Shown here in pieces: positions 15,766 through 25,451 of a stretch of 44,523 bases of DNA. The DNA is taken from contig CAMXSH010000016.1 of the NCBI GenBank assembly GCA_947246475.1, positions 1 through 44,523 of the forward strand, read 5' to 3'. How positions within the stretch are numbered: position 1 is the stretch's first letter; every line of letters starts with the position of its first letter. Made by a program: the position numbers and the translations under genes. The stretch comes from an uncultured Roseburia sp. (GTDB taxonomy: Bacteria > Bacillota > Clostridia > Lachnospirales > Lachnospiraceae). The notes below the pieces were generated by a model that was given only the letters and a program-made list of their open reading frames with translations, was not told where the DNA came from and made no database searches.

Positions 15766-15795
15766 CAAAGAAATTTAAAAAAATGGAGTTGCAGT

Positions 15796-16293
15796 ATGAA
15801 GAAAATAGTGTGCGTTTTGTCTTTTGTGCCAGTGGTGATGTGGATGGTTCTGATCTTTTCCTTTTCCGCTGCGCCGGCGGTGGAATCCTCAGAGACCAGT
15901 GACGGGATCTCTTATAAAATAATAAAGGCGGTGGCGGGGCTTCCCTTTTTGGACTGGGAAGAAGAGGATCTGGAAGAAAAAGCAGAAATTCTGCATGTTC
16001 CGATCCGCAAAGCGGCACATTTCAGCGAATACGCATTGTTAGCTGTATTGTGGGTGATACCTCTTGGCTGTATGACGAAGACCAATAAGAAGAGAATGAT
16101 AGTAGCATTATTGCTCTGTATTATGTATGCTGCCAGCGACGAGATCCATCAATTATTTGTTCCTGGCAGGGATGGAAATGTAAAAGATGTGCTGATCGAC
16201 ACGGCAGGAGCAGGATTTGGCATTCTGGTCTGGCGCTTCATTTTCCATAATTTTTCTTGCCGCCGGAAGGCAAAAAACAGTATGCGGACTTGA
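15796..16293 (+). CDS. VanZ-family membrane protein
   Basis: A 165-aa protein with four hydrophobic segments. Helix one is at about 5-25. The conserved VanZ signatures are both present: KAAHFSEYALLA, and DEIHQLFVPGRDGNVKDVLID followed by a glycine-rich helix (TAGAGFGIL). VanZ of Tn1546 gives low-level teicoplanin resistance by an unknown mechanism. Most chromosomal members are uncharacterised envelope proteins, so no resistance is claimed. GGAG lies 7 nt before the ATG. The stop codon overlaps the -35 of the leuB promoter. There is no terminator between it and leuB, so some read-through is likely. Confidence 0.88.
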   Translation: MKKIVCVLSFVPVVMWMVLIFSFSAAPAVESSETSDGISYKIIKAVAGLPFLDWEEEDLEEKAEILHVPIRKAAHFSEYALLAVLWVIPLGCMTKTNKKRMIVALLLCIMYAASDEIHQLFVPGRDGNVKDVLIDTAGAGFGILVWRFIFHNFSCRRKAKNSMRT

Positions 16294-16319
16294 CAGTTCA
16301 AGTTGTTTTGCTATATACT
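16290..16319 (+). promoter_or_regulatory. promoter of leuB-ilvD-ilvB
   Basis: A consensus TTGACA (16290-16295) and TATACT (16314-16319) are separated by 18 bp. The leader to the leuB ATG is about 55 nt and contains a small GGTTA/TAACC hairpin just before the ribosome site. It is far too short for a T-box. Confidence 0.7.
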
Positions 16320-16381
16320 AAAAAAGTTAATAATTTAGAAACATGGGTTATTATACACTAACCTATTTGGGAGGAACATTT

Positions 16382-17467
16382 ATGAATTATCATATCGCAG
16401 TCATCCCAGGCGACGGCATCGGACCGGAGATCGTGGGAGAGGCAAAGAAGGTATTGAATAAAATTGGAGAGGTTTATGGACATACATTTGAATATGAAGA
16501 ACTGCTGATGGGAGGCTGTTCCATCGATGCTTACGGGGAACCGCTTACAGAGGAGACTCTGGAGAGGGCAAAAAACAGTGACTCCGTGCTTCTGGGGGCC
16601 GTCGGCGGTAATGTAGGGCAGAGCAACTGGTACCAGCTGCCACCGGATAAGAGACCGGAGGCGGGACTTCTAAAGATCCGTAAAGGTCTGGGGCTGTTCT
16701 GTAATCTTCGGCCGGCTGTGCTTTTTGACGAACTGAGCGGAGCGTGTCCGCTGAAAGAAGAACTGACAGAGGGCGGTTTTGATTTCGTCGTCACGAGGGA
16801 ACTGACGGGAGGACTTTACTTTGGTGAGAGATATACGAAAGAGGTAGACGGTTGTCTTCAGGCTACGGATACTCTTACATATAATGAGATTGAGATCCGA
16901 CGCATCGCAAAATGGGCCTTTGATATTGCGATGAAGAGGAATAAGCGAGTCTGCAGTGTGGATAAGGCAAATGTGCTGGATTCCTCCAGACTTTGGAGAA
17001 AGGTCGTGAAGGAAGTCAGCGCGGACTATCCAGAAGTAGAATTGACGGATATGCTGGTGGATAACTGTGCCATGCAGCTGGTAAAGGATCCGAAACAATT
17101 TGATGTGATCCTGACAGAGAATATGTTTGGGGATATCTTATCCGATGAGGCCAGTATGGTGACCGGCTCTATCGGTATGCTGTCCTCGGCGAGTCTTGGA
17201 GAGGGTACGCTGGGGCTATATGAGCCGAGTCACGGTTCTGCACCAGATATTGCCGGACAGAATAAGGCAAATCCTATCGCGACTATATTATCTGCCGCTA
17301 TGATGTTAAAATATTCCTTTAATCTAATCGAGGAATCCGACGCCATCGAAAATGCAGTAAAGGCAGTGCTGAAAAAAGGACTGCGTACCATTGATATCAT
17401 GGATGAGGGAAAGACCTGTCTGGGAACTGTGGAGATGGGGAATGTGATCTGTGAAGAGATTAAGTAG
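16382..17467 (+). CDS. leuB: 3-isopropylmalate dehydrogenase
   Basis: 361 aa from ATG 16382, which has TTGGGAGG at 16367-16374. An in-frame ATG at 16343 has no site and would add 13 residues absent from the family. It oxidatively decarboxylates 3-isopropylmalate to 2-oxoisocaproate with NAD in leucine synthesis. The NAD-binding start [12 protein letters not shown], the [11 protein letters not shown] segment (substrate loop), the [11 protein letters not shown] stretch with the catalytic Lys, and the metal-binding [12 protein letters not shown] Asp residues are all present. The ending [16 protein letters not shown] is typical. The other leucine genes (leuA, leuCD) are not in the window. The last codons are copied twice downstream as a 47-bp tandem repeat. 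Confidence 0.97.
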   Translation: MNYHIAVIPGDGIGPEIVGEAKKVLNKIGEVYGHTFEYEELLMGGCSIDAYGEPLTEETLERAKNSDSVLLGAVGGNVGQSNWYQLPPDKRPEAGLLKIRKGLGLFCNLRPAVLFDELSGACPLKEELTEGGFDFVVTRELTGGLYFGERYTKEVDGCLQATDTLTYNEIEIRRIAKWAFDIAMKRNKRVCSVDKANVLDSSRLWRKVVKEVSADYPEVELTDMLVDNCAMQLVKDPKQFDVILTENMFGDILSDEASMVTGSIGMLSSASLGEGTLGLYEPSHGSAPDIAGQNKANPIATILSAAMMLKYSFNLIEESDAIENAVKAVLKKGLRTIDIMDEGKTCLGTVEMGNVICEEIK

Positions 17468-17587
17468 GACAGATAGATCGGGATCACATTGCCATCTGTG
17501 AGGAGATTCACTAGGATAAAAGAATCGGGATGGCTTTGCCATCTGTGAGGAGATTAAGTAGATATAGAAGGATTGGTATTTGAAAGG
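17447..17587 (+). repeat. three 47-bp tandem units at the end of leuB
   Basis: Units begin at 17447, 17494 and 17541 with ATCTGTGA(A/G)GAGATT and have an exact 47-bp period. The first encodes the last residues of LeuB (ICEEIK and stop). The second and third are decayed non-coding copies that still contain ICEEI(H/K)-stop. The third runs into the ribosome site of ilvD. Copies differ at several positions, so the duplication is old. Confidence 0.8.
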
Positions 17588-17597
17588 AGCAATAGAT

Positions 17598-19268
17598 ATG
17601 AAGAGTGATTCAGTAAAGAAGGGGATGCAGACTGCACCACAGCGTTCCCTGTTCAATGCATTGGGAATGACAAAAGAGGAACTGGAGAAGCCGTTAGTAG
17701 GTATCGTCAGCTCCTATAATGAGATTGTGCCAGGGCACATGAATATTGATAAAATTGTAGAAGCAGTGAAACTCGGCGTGGCGATGGCAGGAGGAACGCC
17801 TATCGTATTTCCGGCGATCGCGGTTTGTGACGGAATTGCCATGGGGCATGTGGGGATGAAATATTCCCTCGTGACCAGGGATCTGATCGCGGATTCTACC
17901 GAGTGTATGGCGCTTGCCCATGCTTTTGATGCATTGGTTATGGTGCCAAACTGTGATAAAAACGTACCGGGGCTTCTGATGGCGGCAGCCAGAGTGAACG
18001 TACCCACCGTATTTGTCAGCGGCGGTCCGATGCTCGCCGGACACGTACAGGGAAAGAAAACAAGCCTTTCCAGTATGTTTGAGGCAGTGGGCGCCCATGC
18101 GGCAGGAAAGATGACAGAAGAAGAAGTGGATGATTTTGTCAGCCATGCCTGTCCGACCTGCGGTTCCTGTTCTGGTATGTACACCGCAAACAGTATGAAC
18201 TGTCTGACGGAGGCCATCGGCATGGGGCTGAAAGGAAATGGAACGATCCCGGCAGTGTATTCAGAGCGTATTAAGCTGGCAAAACATGCCGGAATGAAAG
18301 TAATGGAGCTTTATGAGAAAAATATCCGTCCAAGGGACATCATGACGGAGAAGGCATTTATGAATGCCCTGACCGTGGATATGGCATTAGGCTGTTCAAC
18401 CAACAGCATGCTGCATCTTCCGGCTATTGCTCATGAAGCAGGGGTAGACCTGAATCTGGATGAGGCAAATGCCATCAGCGCCAAGACACCGAATCTGTGT
18501 CACCTGGCACCAGCAGGCCATACTTATATAGAAGATTTGAATGAAGCCGGCGGCGTATATGCCGTCATGAATGAATTGAATAAAAAAGGACTTCTCCACA
18601 CAGATCTTATCACAGCGACAGGAAAGACCGTGGGTGAGAACATCGAGGGATGCATCAATAAAAATCCTGAAGTGATCCGTCCGGTGGAAAATCCTTACAG
18701 TGAAACCGGAGGAATCGCCGTCCTAAAGGGAAATCTGGCGCCGGATTCCGCCGTCGTCAAACGTTCCGCTGTAGTAGAAGAGATGCTTGTCCATGAGGGT
18801 CCAGCACGAGTCTTTGACTGCGAAGAGGACGCCATCGATGCCATCAAGAATGGAAAGATTGTGGCAGGGGATGTGGTCGTCATCCGCTATGAGGGACCAA
18901 AAGGCGGTCCGGGCATGAGAGAGATGCTCAACCCGACATCTGCCATCGCAGGTATGGGACTTGGATCTTCTGTGGCACTGATCACAGACGGACGTTTTTC
19001 CGGAGCCAGCAGAGGCGCTTCCATTGGCCATGTATCGCCGGAGGCAGCAGTGGGCGGTCCCATTGCGCTGGTAGAAGAGGGCGATCAGATCCGGATCGAT
19101 ATTCCTGCCAACAAGCTGGAGCTCGCTGTAAGTGATGAGGTACTTGCTGAGAGAAGAAAGAGCTGGCAGCCGAGAGAACCGAAGATCACCACTGGTTATC
19201 TGGCACGTTATGCCAACCTAGTCACCTCAGGAAATACAGGAGCGATTCTGAAAAATGAATTGAATTAA
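17598..19268 (+). CDS. ilvD: dihydroxy-acid dehydratase
   Basis: 556 aa from ATG 17598 with AAAGGAG at 17583-17589. A TTG at 17580 in frame has no site. It dehydrates dihydroxy acids to 2-keto acids in isoleucine/valine synthesis, using an Fe-S cluster as Lewis acid. CDGIAMGH (77-84), NCDK (118-121) and [13 protein letters not shown] (186-198) hold the conserved cysteines. The loop at about 45 reads VPGHMN rather than the PCN-H of [2Fe-2S] members, so it resembles the oxygen-labile E. coli type; cluster type is inference, but it fits an anaerobe. [19 protein letters not shown] near the C-terminus is diagnostic. It lies between leuB and ilvB on one strand with short gaps. Confidence 0.97.
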   Translation: MKSDSVKKGMQTAPQRSLFNALGMTKEELEKPLVGIVSSYNEIVPGHMNIDKIVEAVKLGVAMAGGTPIVFPAIAVCDGIAMGHVGMKYSLVTRDLIADSTECMALAHAFDALVMVPNCDKNVPGLLMAAARVNVPTVFVSGGPMLAGHVQGKKTSLSSMFEAVGAHAAGKMTEEEVDDFVSHACPTCGSCSGMYTANSMNCLTEAIGMGLKGNGTIPAVYSERIKLAKHAGMKVMELYEKNIRPRDIMTEKAFMNALTVDMALGCSTNSMLHLPAIAHEAGVDLNLDEANAISAKTPNLCHLAPAGHTYIEDLNEAGGVYAVMNELNKKGLLHTDLITATGKTVGENIEGCINKNPEVIRPVENPYSETGGIAVLKGNLAPDSAVVKRSAVVEEMLVHEGPARVFDCEEDAIDAIKNGKIVAGDVVVIRYEGPKGGPGMREMLNPTSAIAGMGLGSSVALITDGRFSGASRGASIGHVSPEAAVGGPIALVEEGDQIRIDIPANKLELAVSDEVLAERRKSWQPREPKITTGYLARYANLVTSGNTGAILKNELN

Positions 19269-19298
19269 TTACACTATACTGGAAAGAGGTGCATATTT

Positions 19299-20975
19299 AT
19301 GCAGTTAAACGGCTCCCAAATCTTAATAGAATGTTTACTGGAGCAAGGAGTTGACACCATATTCGGATATCCCGGAGGTGCCATATTAAATGTATATGAC
19401 GAGTTATATCGTTATCAGGATAAATTGCGCCATGTGCTCACATCCCATGAGCAGGGTGCTTCCCATGCGGCAGATGGTTATGCCAGGGCCACTGGAAAGG
19501 TCGGTGTCTGTATGGCGACCAGCGGTCCGGGGGCGACAAACCTTGTAACGGGAATCGCCACCGCCTATATGGATTCGGTTCCGATGGTGGCGATCACCTG
19601 TAATGTTACCCTTCCGCTTCTGGGAAAAGATAGTTTTCAGGAGGTGGATATCGCCGGTGTGACGATGCCAGTCACGAAGCATAGTTTTATCGTAAAGGAT
19701 ATCAATGATCTTGCCAGCGTGGTGAGACGTGCCTTTAAGATCGCCCAGAGCGGCAGACCGGGACCAGTTCTTGTGGACATCCCCAAAGATGTGACAGCGG
19801 CTGTCACAGAATTTGCACCGCAGACTCCGGAGATCATCCAGAGAAAGACAGATACCATCAAAGAGAGCGATATCGAAGCGGTGGTTCAGGCGATCCGCAG
19901 CTCGGAAAAGCCGATGATCTTTGTGGGTGGCGGAAATATCTTATCCGGGGACAGCGCAGAGCTGAAAGAATTTGTTAAAAAAGTGGATGCGCCGGTTACG
20001 GATACGTTGATGGGAAAAGGTGCTTTTGATGGAACGGAAGAGTATTATACAGGCATGCTTGGCATGCACGGAACCAAAACCGCCAATTTGAGTGTGACGG
20101 AGTGCGACCTTTTGATCGCATTGGGCGTGCGTTTTTCCGACCGCGTGATTGGAAATGCCAGTAAGTTTGCCTACAATGCCAAGATTGTTCATATTGATAT
20201 TGATGCGGCAGAGATCAACAAAAACATTCAGGTGGATTACTCCATCGTAGGAGATCTTAAATCTATTCTGGAGATCTTAAATAAAAAACTGGAGAATCAG
20301 TATCATAAGCCCTGGGTTGACAAAGTGCTTGCCAGAAAGGCGGCACTGCCGATGCAGTACCGGGATGATGTGCTGACAGGTCCCTACATCATTGAGCGGA
20401 TCAACGAGCTGACAGGGGGAGATGCCATTATTTCTACAGATGTAGGACAGCATCAAATGTGGGCGGCACAGTATTTTAAATATAAAAACCCACGCACCTT
20501 CCTCACTTCAGGAGGCATGGGAACCATGGGTTATGGACTGGGCGCCTGTATCGGGGCAAAGGTGGGAATGCCGGAGAAGCATGTATTCAACATCGCCGGG
20601 GACGGATGTTTCCGTATGAATATGAATGAGCTTGCTACCGCATCCCGTTACCGCATCCCCATTATCCAGGTGATCTTCGATAATCATGCCTTGGGGATGG
20701 TTCGCCAGTGGCAGACATTGTTCTATGGAAAACGCTATTCTAATACAATATTAGAGGATAAGGTGGATTATGTAAAGGTATCTGAAGCGCTGGGGGCGAA
20801 GGCGTACCACATTACCAGACGCGAAGAGACAGACGAAGTGCTGAAGGCGGCGATGGAGTCCGATGAGCCGGTGGTAATCTGCTGTTCTCTGGCGCAGGAT
20901 GACAAGGTGTGGCCGATGGTGGCACCGGGTGCTCCCATCGAGGAAGCTTTTAACGAAGAAGATTTAAAGAAGTAA
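19299..20975 (+). CDS. ilvB: acetolactate synthase large subunit
   Basis: A 558-aa ThDP enzyme that condenses two pyruvates (or pyruvate with 2-oxobutyrate), the first step shared by valine and isoleucine. The catalytic Glu is E51 in SHEQGASHAADGYARATG. The ThDP/Mg motif starts with GDG at 434-436 and runs to the NHALGMV segment. The FAD-interacting middle domain is present. AAAGAGGTG precedes the ATG. No regulatory subunit (ilvN/ilvH) and no ilvC follow; those must be elsewhere, or this isozyme works alone. Biosynthetic rather than catabolic type is favoured by the operon with ilvD and leuB. Confidence 0.96.
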   Translation: MQLNGSQILIECLLEQGVDTIFGYPGGAILNVYDELYRYQDKLRHVLTSHEQGASHAADGYARATGKVGVCMATSGPGATNLVTGIATAYMDSVPMVAITCNVTLPLLGKDSFQEVDIAGVTMPVTKHSFIVKDINDLASVVRRAFKIAQSGRPGPVLVDIPKDVTAAVTEFAPQTPEIIQRKTDTIKESDIEAVVQAIRSSEKPMIFVGGGNILSGDSAELKEFVKKVDAPVTDTLMGKGAFDGTEEYYTGMLGMHGTKTANLSVTECDLLIALGVRFSDRVIGNASKFAYNAKIVHIDIDAAEINKNIQVDYSIVGDLKSILEILNKKLENQYHKPWVDKVLARKAALPMQYRDDVLTGPYIIERINELTGGDAIISTDVGQHQMWAAQYFKYKNPRTFLTSGGMGTMGYGLGACIGAKVGMPEKHVFNIAGDGCFRMNMNELATASRYRIPIIQVIFDNHALGMVRQWQTLFYGKRYSNTILEDKVDYVKVSEALGAKAYHITRREETDEVLKAAMESDEPVVICCSLAQDDKVWPMVAPGAPIEEAFNEEDLKK

Positions 20976-21045
20976 GTTTCGCCGGGGGAAACCCTGACTG
21001 AATATACCAATGATTTATAAATGATATTTTAAGGAGGTTTTAGCA

Positions 21046-22128
21046 GTGGCTAGAGTGTACAATTTTTCAGCAGGACCAGCTGTTTTACCGGAAGAGGTAT
21101 TAAAGGAAGCAGCAGAAGAGATGATGGATTACAAAGGAACCGGGATGTCGGTGATGGAGATGAGTCATCGTTCCAAAGCGTACGATGAGATCATCAAAAC
21201 CGCAGAGTCAGACCTTCGTGAGCTGATGAATATTCCAGATAATTATAAGGTGCTGTTTCTGCAGGGAGGAGCATCCCAGCAGTTTGCGATGATTCCGATG
21301 AATCTGATGAAAAACGGTGTGGCTGATTATATCGTTACCGGACAGTGGGCAAAGAAAGCATACCAGGAGGCATGCAAATATGGAAAGGCGAATAAGATCG
21401 CTTCTTCTGAGGATGAGACCTTTTCCTATATTCCGGACTGCTCCGACCTTCCGATCAGTGAAGATGCAGACTATGTGTATATCTGCGAGAACAATACGAT
21501 TTATGGAACCAAATATAAAACACTTCCCAATACAAAGGGCAAGACACTGGTAGCAGACGTTTCTTCCTGCTTTTTATCTGAGCCTGTAGATGTGGAGAAG
21601 TATGGAGTGATCTACGGCGGTGTTCAGAAGAACATCGGTCCGGCGGGGGTTGTGATCGTTATTATCCGTGAGGACCTGATTCCTGAGACCGTGGATGAAA
21701 AAGTCCCTACCATGCTTCAGTATAAGACGCATTCTGACGCCCAGAGCCTTTACAATACACCGCCGGCATATGGTATTTATATATGCGGCAAGGTATTCAA
21801 ATGGATCAAGAAGATGGGCGGCCTCGCTGTGATGAAGGAGAGAAATGAAGAGAAGGCAAAAATTCTCTATGATTTCCTGGATTCCAGCGAAATGTTCAAA
21901 GGTACGGTCCGCAAAGAAGACCGTTCTCTGATGAATGTGCCGTTTGTGACAGGAAATGAGGAGCTGGATGCCAAATTTGTCAAAGAGGCAAAAGAGGCGG
22001 GATTTGAGAACCTGAAAGGACACCGTACCGTAGGCGGTATGCGCGCAAGCATTTACAATGCGATGCCGAAGGAAGGTGTGGAGAAACTGGTTGAATTTAT
22101 GAAGAAGTTTGAAGAGGCGAAAGCGTGA
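21046..22128 (+). CDS. serC: phosphoserine aminotransferase
   Basis: A 360-aa PLP enzyme of fold type I that transfers an amino group from glutamate to 3-phosphohydroxypyruvate, the second step of serine synthesis. The start is GTG at 21046 with AAGGAGG at 21031-21037. The N-terminus YNFSAGPAVLP, the QGGASQQF cofactor loop and the PLP lysine K195 in GGVQKNIGPAG are characteristic, as is the C-terminal GHRTVGGMRASIYNAM. It pairs with serA 94 nt downstream. The 70-nt gap after ilvB shows no terminator, so branched-chain and serine genes may share transcripts. Confidence 0.97.
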   Translation: MARVYNFSAGPAVLPEEVLKEAAEEMMDYKGTGMSVMEMSHRSKAYDEIIKTAESDLRELMNIPDNYKVLFLQGGASQQFAMIPMNLMKNGVADYIVTGQWAKKAYQEACKYGKANKIASSEDETFSYIPDCSDLPISEDADYVYICENNTIYGTKYKTLPNTKGKTLVADVSSCFLSEPVDVEKYGVIYGGVQKNIGPAGVVIVIIREDLIPETVDEKVPTMLQYKTHSDAQSLYNTPPAYGIYICGKVFKWIKKMGGLAVMKERNEEKAKILYDFLDSSEMFKGTVRKEDRSLMNVPFVTGNEELDAKFVKEAKEAGFENLKGHRTVGGMRASIYNAMPKEGVEKLVEFMKKFEEAKA

Positions 22129-22222
22129 AAAATAAATTTTTCACTCAACGAGTTTGTGTCTGCGCGTTGCTTGCCACAAACATCGGTTATATGCAGAAAG
22201 CGACGCAGAAATGAGGGAAAGT

Positions 22223-23389
22223 ATGAGTATAAAAGTGAACTGCCTGAATCCGATCGCGGCATGCGGTCTGGATCTTCTGGATGATAAATATGAGATTGTA
22301 GAGGATGTAAATGAAGCAGAGGCTGTGCTGGTGAGAAGCGCGTCTATGCACGAAATGGAGCTGTCGGATCACCTGGCTGCTGTGGCGAGAGCAGGCGCTG
22401 GTGTCAATAATATTCCGCTGGAGAAGTGTGCAGAAAAAGGAATTGTCGTGTTCAATACACCAGGAGCTAATGCCAATGGTGTAAAGGAGCTGGTTGTGGC
22501 AGCTATGATCCTTGCCTCCAGGGATATCGTCGGCGGTATCGAGTGGGTGAAGGACAATAAAGAGGATGGAGATATCGCGAAGGCGGCAGAAAAAGCAAAG
22601 AAAGCATTTGCAGGAACCGAGATTTCAGGTAAAAAACTTGGAATTATCGGTCTTGGCGCCATCGGTGTGCTGGTGGCAAATGCGGCAAACCGTCTTGGTA
22701 TGGAAGTATACGGATGTGACCCATATCTTTCTGTAGATAATGCACTGAATATGTCCAGGGATATCACTCTTGTCAAAACTTATGAGGAGATCTACAGTGA
22801 GTGTGACTTTATCACCGTTCATGTGCCTCTTCTGGACTCCACCAAGGGAATGTTTAATAAAGAAGCTTTTGACAAGATGAAGGATGGTGTCGTATTCCTA
22901 AACTTCTCCAGAGATACACTGGTCAATGAGCCGGACATGAAGGCGGCATTGGAGAGTGGCAAAGTGAGAAAATATGTGGTGGATTTTCCGAATCCGACGA
23001 CAGCAGCTCTTCCGAACACCATTGTCACACCACATCTGGGTGCTTCTACACAGGAATCTGAGGATAACTGTGCTAAAATGGCAGTAAAACAGATCCGGGA
23101 GTTTATGGAGAATGGTAATATTGTGAATTCTGTCAATTATCCTACCTGCGATGCCGGAGTTTGTACCACAGAGGGCCGTATTGCTGTTGCACATAAAAAT
23201 GTCCACTCCATGCTTTCCAAATTTACGAATGTATTTGCAAAGGATGGAATCAATATTGAGAACATGGTTAATAAGAGCCGGGGGGATTTCGCCTATACGA
23301 TCTTCGATATCTGCAGTGAGGCAACGGAGGCCATCGTGAAAGATCTGGAAGCCATCGATGGTGTGATCAAGGTAAGAATCATTAAGTGA
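22223..23389 (+). CDS. serA: D-3-phosphoglycerate dehydrogenase, DFP subclass
   Basis: 388 aa from ATG 22223 (GAGGG 5 nt upstream; ATG 22211 is an alternative). It catalyses the first step of serine synthesis. The NAD-binding Rossmann motif is LGIIGLGAIGVLVANAA. The conserved Arg is in FSRDT and the His in TPHLGAST. The Glu of the usual DVFxxEP motif is missing; the aligned stretch reads VVDFPNP, as in a subclass common in Bacteroides and Clostridia. A C-terminal ACT domain (about 315-388, opening RIAVAHKNVHSMLSKF) could bind serine for feedback control. It lies directly after serC, which completes the pair; the phosphatase serB is not obvious here, though two HAD enzymes lie further on. Confidence 0.93.
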   Translation: MSIKVNCLNPIAACGLDLLDDKYEIVEDVNEAEAVLVRSASMHEMELSDHLAAVARAGAGVNNIPLEKCAEKGIVVFNTPGANANGVKELVVAAMILASRDIVGGIEWVKDNKEDGDIAKAAEKAKKAFAGTEISGKKLGIIGLGAIGVLVANAANRLGMEVYGCDPYLSVDNALNMSRDITLVKTYEEIYSECDFITVHVPLLDSTKGMFNKEAFDKMKDGVVFLNFSRDTLVNEPDMKAALESGKVRKYVVDFPNPTTAALPNTIVTPHLGASTQESEDNCAKMAVKQIREFMENGNIVNSVNYPTCDAGVCTTEGRIAVAHKNVHSMLSKFTNVFAKDGINIENMVNKSRGDFAYTIFDICSEATEAIVKDLEAIDGVIKVRIIK

Positions 23390-23402
23390 TCCGTAATCAA
23401 AG

Positions 23403-23465
23403 CCGGGCGGTGACGGCAGAGTCTGTAGTACAGATTTTGCGGGACAGAGTCTGTCACATTGCCCG
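23403..23465 (+). other. branched stem-loop before the ABC importer
   Basis: The outer stem pairs CGGGC (23404-23408) and GTGAC (23410-23414) with GTCAC (23453-23457) and GCCCG (23461-23465). Inside are two further hairpins: GTCTGT/ACAGAT at 23421-23434 and GACAGA/TCTGTC at about 23443-23455 (competing with the outer arm). CAGAGTCTGT occurs twice. No T run follows, so it is not a standard terminator. It could be a structured leader or an mRNA processing/stability element. Confidence 0.45.
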
Positions 23466-23494
23466 CGCGGGAATAAATATAAAGGAGAATGAGG

Positions 23495-24499
23495 ATGAAA
23501 TGTAGAAAGATAATCGCAATGGCACTGACGGCAGTGATGAGTTTATCGCTGACTGCCTGTGGCGGAGCGGAAAAAGGAACTTCAGAATCAGGCGGCGGGG
23601 ATGACGGAAAGACTTATAACGTGGGAATCTGCCAGCTGGTACAGCACGACGCACTGGATGCGGCAACCAAAGGATTTAAAGATGCGCTGACGGAGAAGCT
23701 TGGGGATAAGGTCAAATTTGACGAACAGAATGCCCAGGGAGATTCACCTACCTGTGCCACCATCATCAATTCTTTTGTCTCTGGAAATGTAGATCTGATT
23801 CTTGCCAATGCTACAGCACCTCTTCAGGCTGCTGTTTCTGGTACGGTGGATATTCCGATTCTCGGAACTTCCGTAACCGACTATGCTACGGCGCTGGACA
23901 TCAAGGATTGGAAGGGAAGCACAGGAATAAATGTATCCGGAACTTCGGATCTTGCGCCTTTGGACGAGCAGGCAGCCATGATCAAGGAACTGTTCCCAGA
24001 TGCCAAGAAAATAGGACTGTTCTACTGTTCTGCAGAGGCAAACTCACTGTATCAGGTTGAGACGATCAAGTCTTATCTTGAGAAAGACGGATATACCTGT
24101 ACGAACTACTCTTTTGTGGATTCCAATGATATCGCGTCTGTGATCGCCAGTGCGGCGAAGAACAGTGAAGTGATCTATATTCCTACCGACAATACGGCGG
24201 CAGCCAATACCGAGGTCGTAAAAAATACTTGTGTGCCGGCAGGAGTTCCGGTAATAGTTGGTGAAGTGGGAATGTGTAAAGGCTGTGGTGTGGCGACACT
24301 TTCCATCAGCTATTATGACTTAGGATACACAACAGGAGAGATGGCATACGACATACTTGTAAACGGTACCGACGTATCATCTATGCCGGTAAAATACGCT
24401 CCGAAGGTAACGAAACAGTACAATGAAAGCATTTGCAAGGAATTGAAGTTGGAGATTCCTGAAGGCTATGAGAAAATTGAGACTGAGGAAAAAGAATAA
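23495..24499 (+). CDS. ABC importer substrate-binding lipoprotein
   Basis: 334 aa. The ATG at 23495 has AAAGGAG at 23481-23487 with 7-nt spacing, better than ATG 23489. The signal peptide ends in a lipobox (SLTAC), so the protein is lipid-anchored outside. The mature part has the periplasmic-binding-protein type I layout of the ABC_sub_bind (TrpX-like) family: YNVGICQLVQHDALD, the FDEQNAQGD turn, SFVSGNVDLILANATAP, then IGLFYCSAEANS and the IYIPTDNTAAAN segment. Related systems import aromatic amino acids or other small metabolites, but the substrate here cannot be read. It is the first gene of a three-gene operon with permease and ATPase, placed after the serine genes. Confidence 0.9.
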   Translation: MKCRKIIAMALTAVMSLSLTACGGAEKGTSESGGGDDGKTYNVGICQLVQHDALDAATKGFKDALTEKLGDKVKFDEQNAQGDSPTCATIINSFVSGNVDLILANATAPLQAAVSGTVDIPILGTSVTDYATALDIKDWKGSTGINVSGTSDLAPLDEQAAMIKELFPDAKKIGLFYCSAEANSLYQVETIKSYLEKDGYTCTNYSFVDSNDIASVIASAAKNSEVIYIPTDNTAAANTEVVKNTCVPAGVPVIVGEVGMCKGCGVATLSISYYDLGYTTGEMAYDILVNGTDVSSMPVKYAPKVTKQYNESICKELKLEIPEGYEKIETEEKE

Positions 24500-24532
24500 T
24501 TCTTTTCCCTCGGTGATTTGGAGGAAGGCGAT

Positions 24533-25450
24533 TTGGATATTTCAGTATTGCTGAGTGCCATGCCTGGTGCGGCAGCACAGGGATTGATCTGGGGAATCAT
24601 GGCGATCGGTGTGTATATCACATATAAAATTCTGGATGTAGCAGACCTTACCGTGGACGGGTCACTCTGTACTGGTGGTGCGGTAAGCATTATGATGATG
24701 TTGAATGGATACAATGTGTGGGTGAGTATGCTGGCTGCGCTGGCAGCAGGAATGCTTGCGGGACTGGTGACAGGAATTTTACATACGTTTATGGGGATCC
24801 CTGCCATCCTTGCCGGAATTCTCACCCAGCTTGCCCTGTATTCTGTCAACTTAAAGATTATGGGAAAAGCAAATCAGGCGATCAGTGTTATGAATTATGA
24901 TCTGCTGGTATCTCTCCGGCACGTGAAAAATGTGCCTTTGTATCAGAATTCCATTTTTGTGGTGTCGATTTTCTGTATTGTGATCATCGGTATTTTGTAT
25001 TGGTTTTTTGGTACGGAGCTTGGGTGCTCCCTGAGAGCTACCGGCTGCAATCCGAATATGAGCCGTGCCCAGGGTATCAACACGAACTGGAATGTGGTTC
25101 TGGGACTGATGATATCCAATGGATTAGTGGCTCTGGCGGGAGCACTCTGCTCCCAGTATCAAGGATTTGCAGATATCAATATGGGTCGTGGCGCCATCGT
25201 CATCGGACTGGCGGCAGTAATCATTGGTAAAGTAGTATTTGAAAGAATATTCCGTAATTTTGCACTAAAATTGCTCAGCGTGGTTTTGGGAGCGGTGATC
25301 TACTATGTTGTGCTGCAGGTGGTGATCTGGTTTGGTATGGATACCGACCTGCTGAAACTGCTCTCTGCTGTGGTAGTGGCACTGTTTCTTGCTCTTCCTT
25401 ACTGGAAGAAAAAATATCTGGTAAAACCAGTGAAGAGAGGGGTGGCCTGA
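24533..25450 (+). CDS. ABC importer permease
   Basis: 305 aa from TTG 24533, which has GGAGG at 24520-24524 with 8-nt spacing; an in-frame TTG at 24518 overlaps that site. It is a polytopic membrane protein of the BPD_transp_2 (branched-chain/sugar-type permease) family with eight or more hydrophobic segments. The signature loop 'TELGCSLRATGCNPNMSRAQGINTN' region matches the conserved cytosolic EAA-like loop (E-x-G-x-S-LRATG-x-N). It forms the membrane channel for the lipoprotein upstream and the ATPase, whose start lies 1 nt beyond its stop. Confidence 0.92.
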   Translation: MDISVLLSAMPGAAAQGLIWGIMAIGVYITYKILDVADLTVDGSLCTGGAVSIMMMLNGYNVWVSMLAALAAGMLAGLVTGILHTFMGIPAILAGILTQLALYSVNLKIMGKANQAISVMNYDLLVSLRHVKNVPLYQNSIFVVSIFCIVIIGILYWFFGTELGCSLRATGCNPNMSRAQGINTNWNVVLGLMISNGLVALAGALCSQYQGFADINMGRGAIVIGLAAVIIGKVVFERIFRNFALKLLSVVLGAVIYYVVLQVVIWFGMDTDLLKLLSAVVVALFLALPYWKKKYLVKPVKRGVA

Positions 25451-25451
25451 C

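Noticed and set aside
15796-16293. VanZ gene as antibiotic-resistance determinant
   Set aside because: No vanA/B/H/X/R/S genes are near, and VanZ-family proteins are common in Clostridia without resistance.
16320-16381. T-box or leader-peptide attenuation of leuB
   Set aside because: The leader is only about 55 nt, without T-box sequence or a terminator, and the in-frame upstream codons are not leucine-rich.
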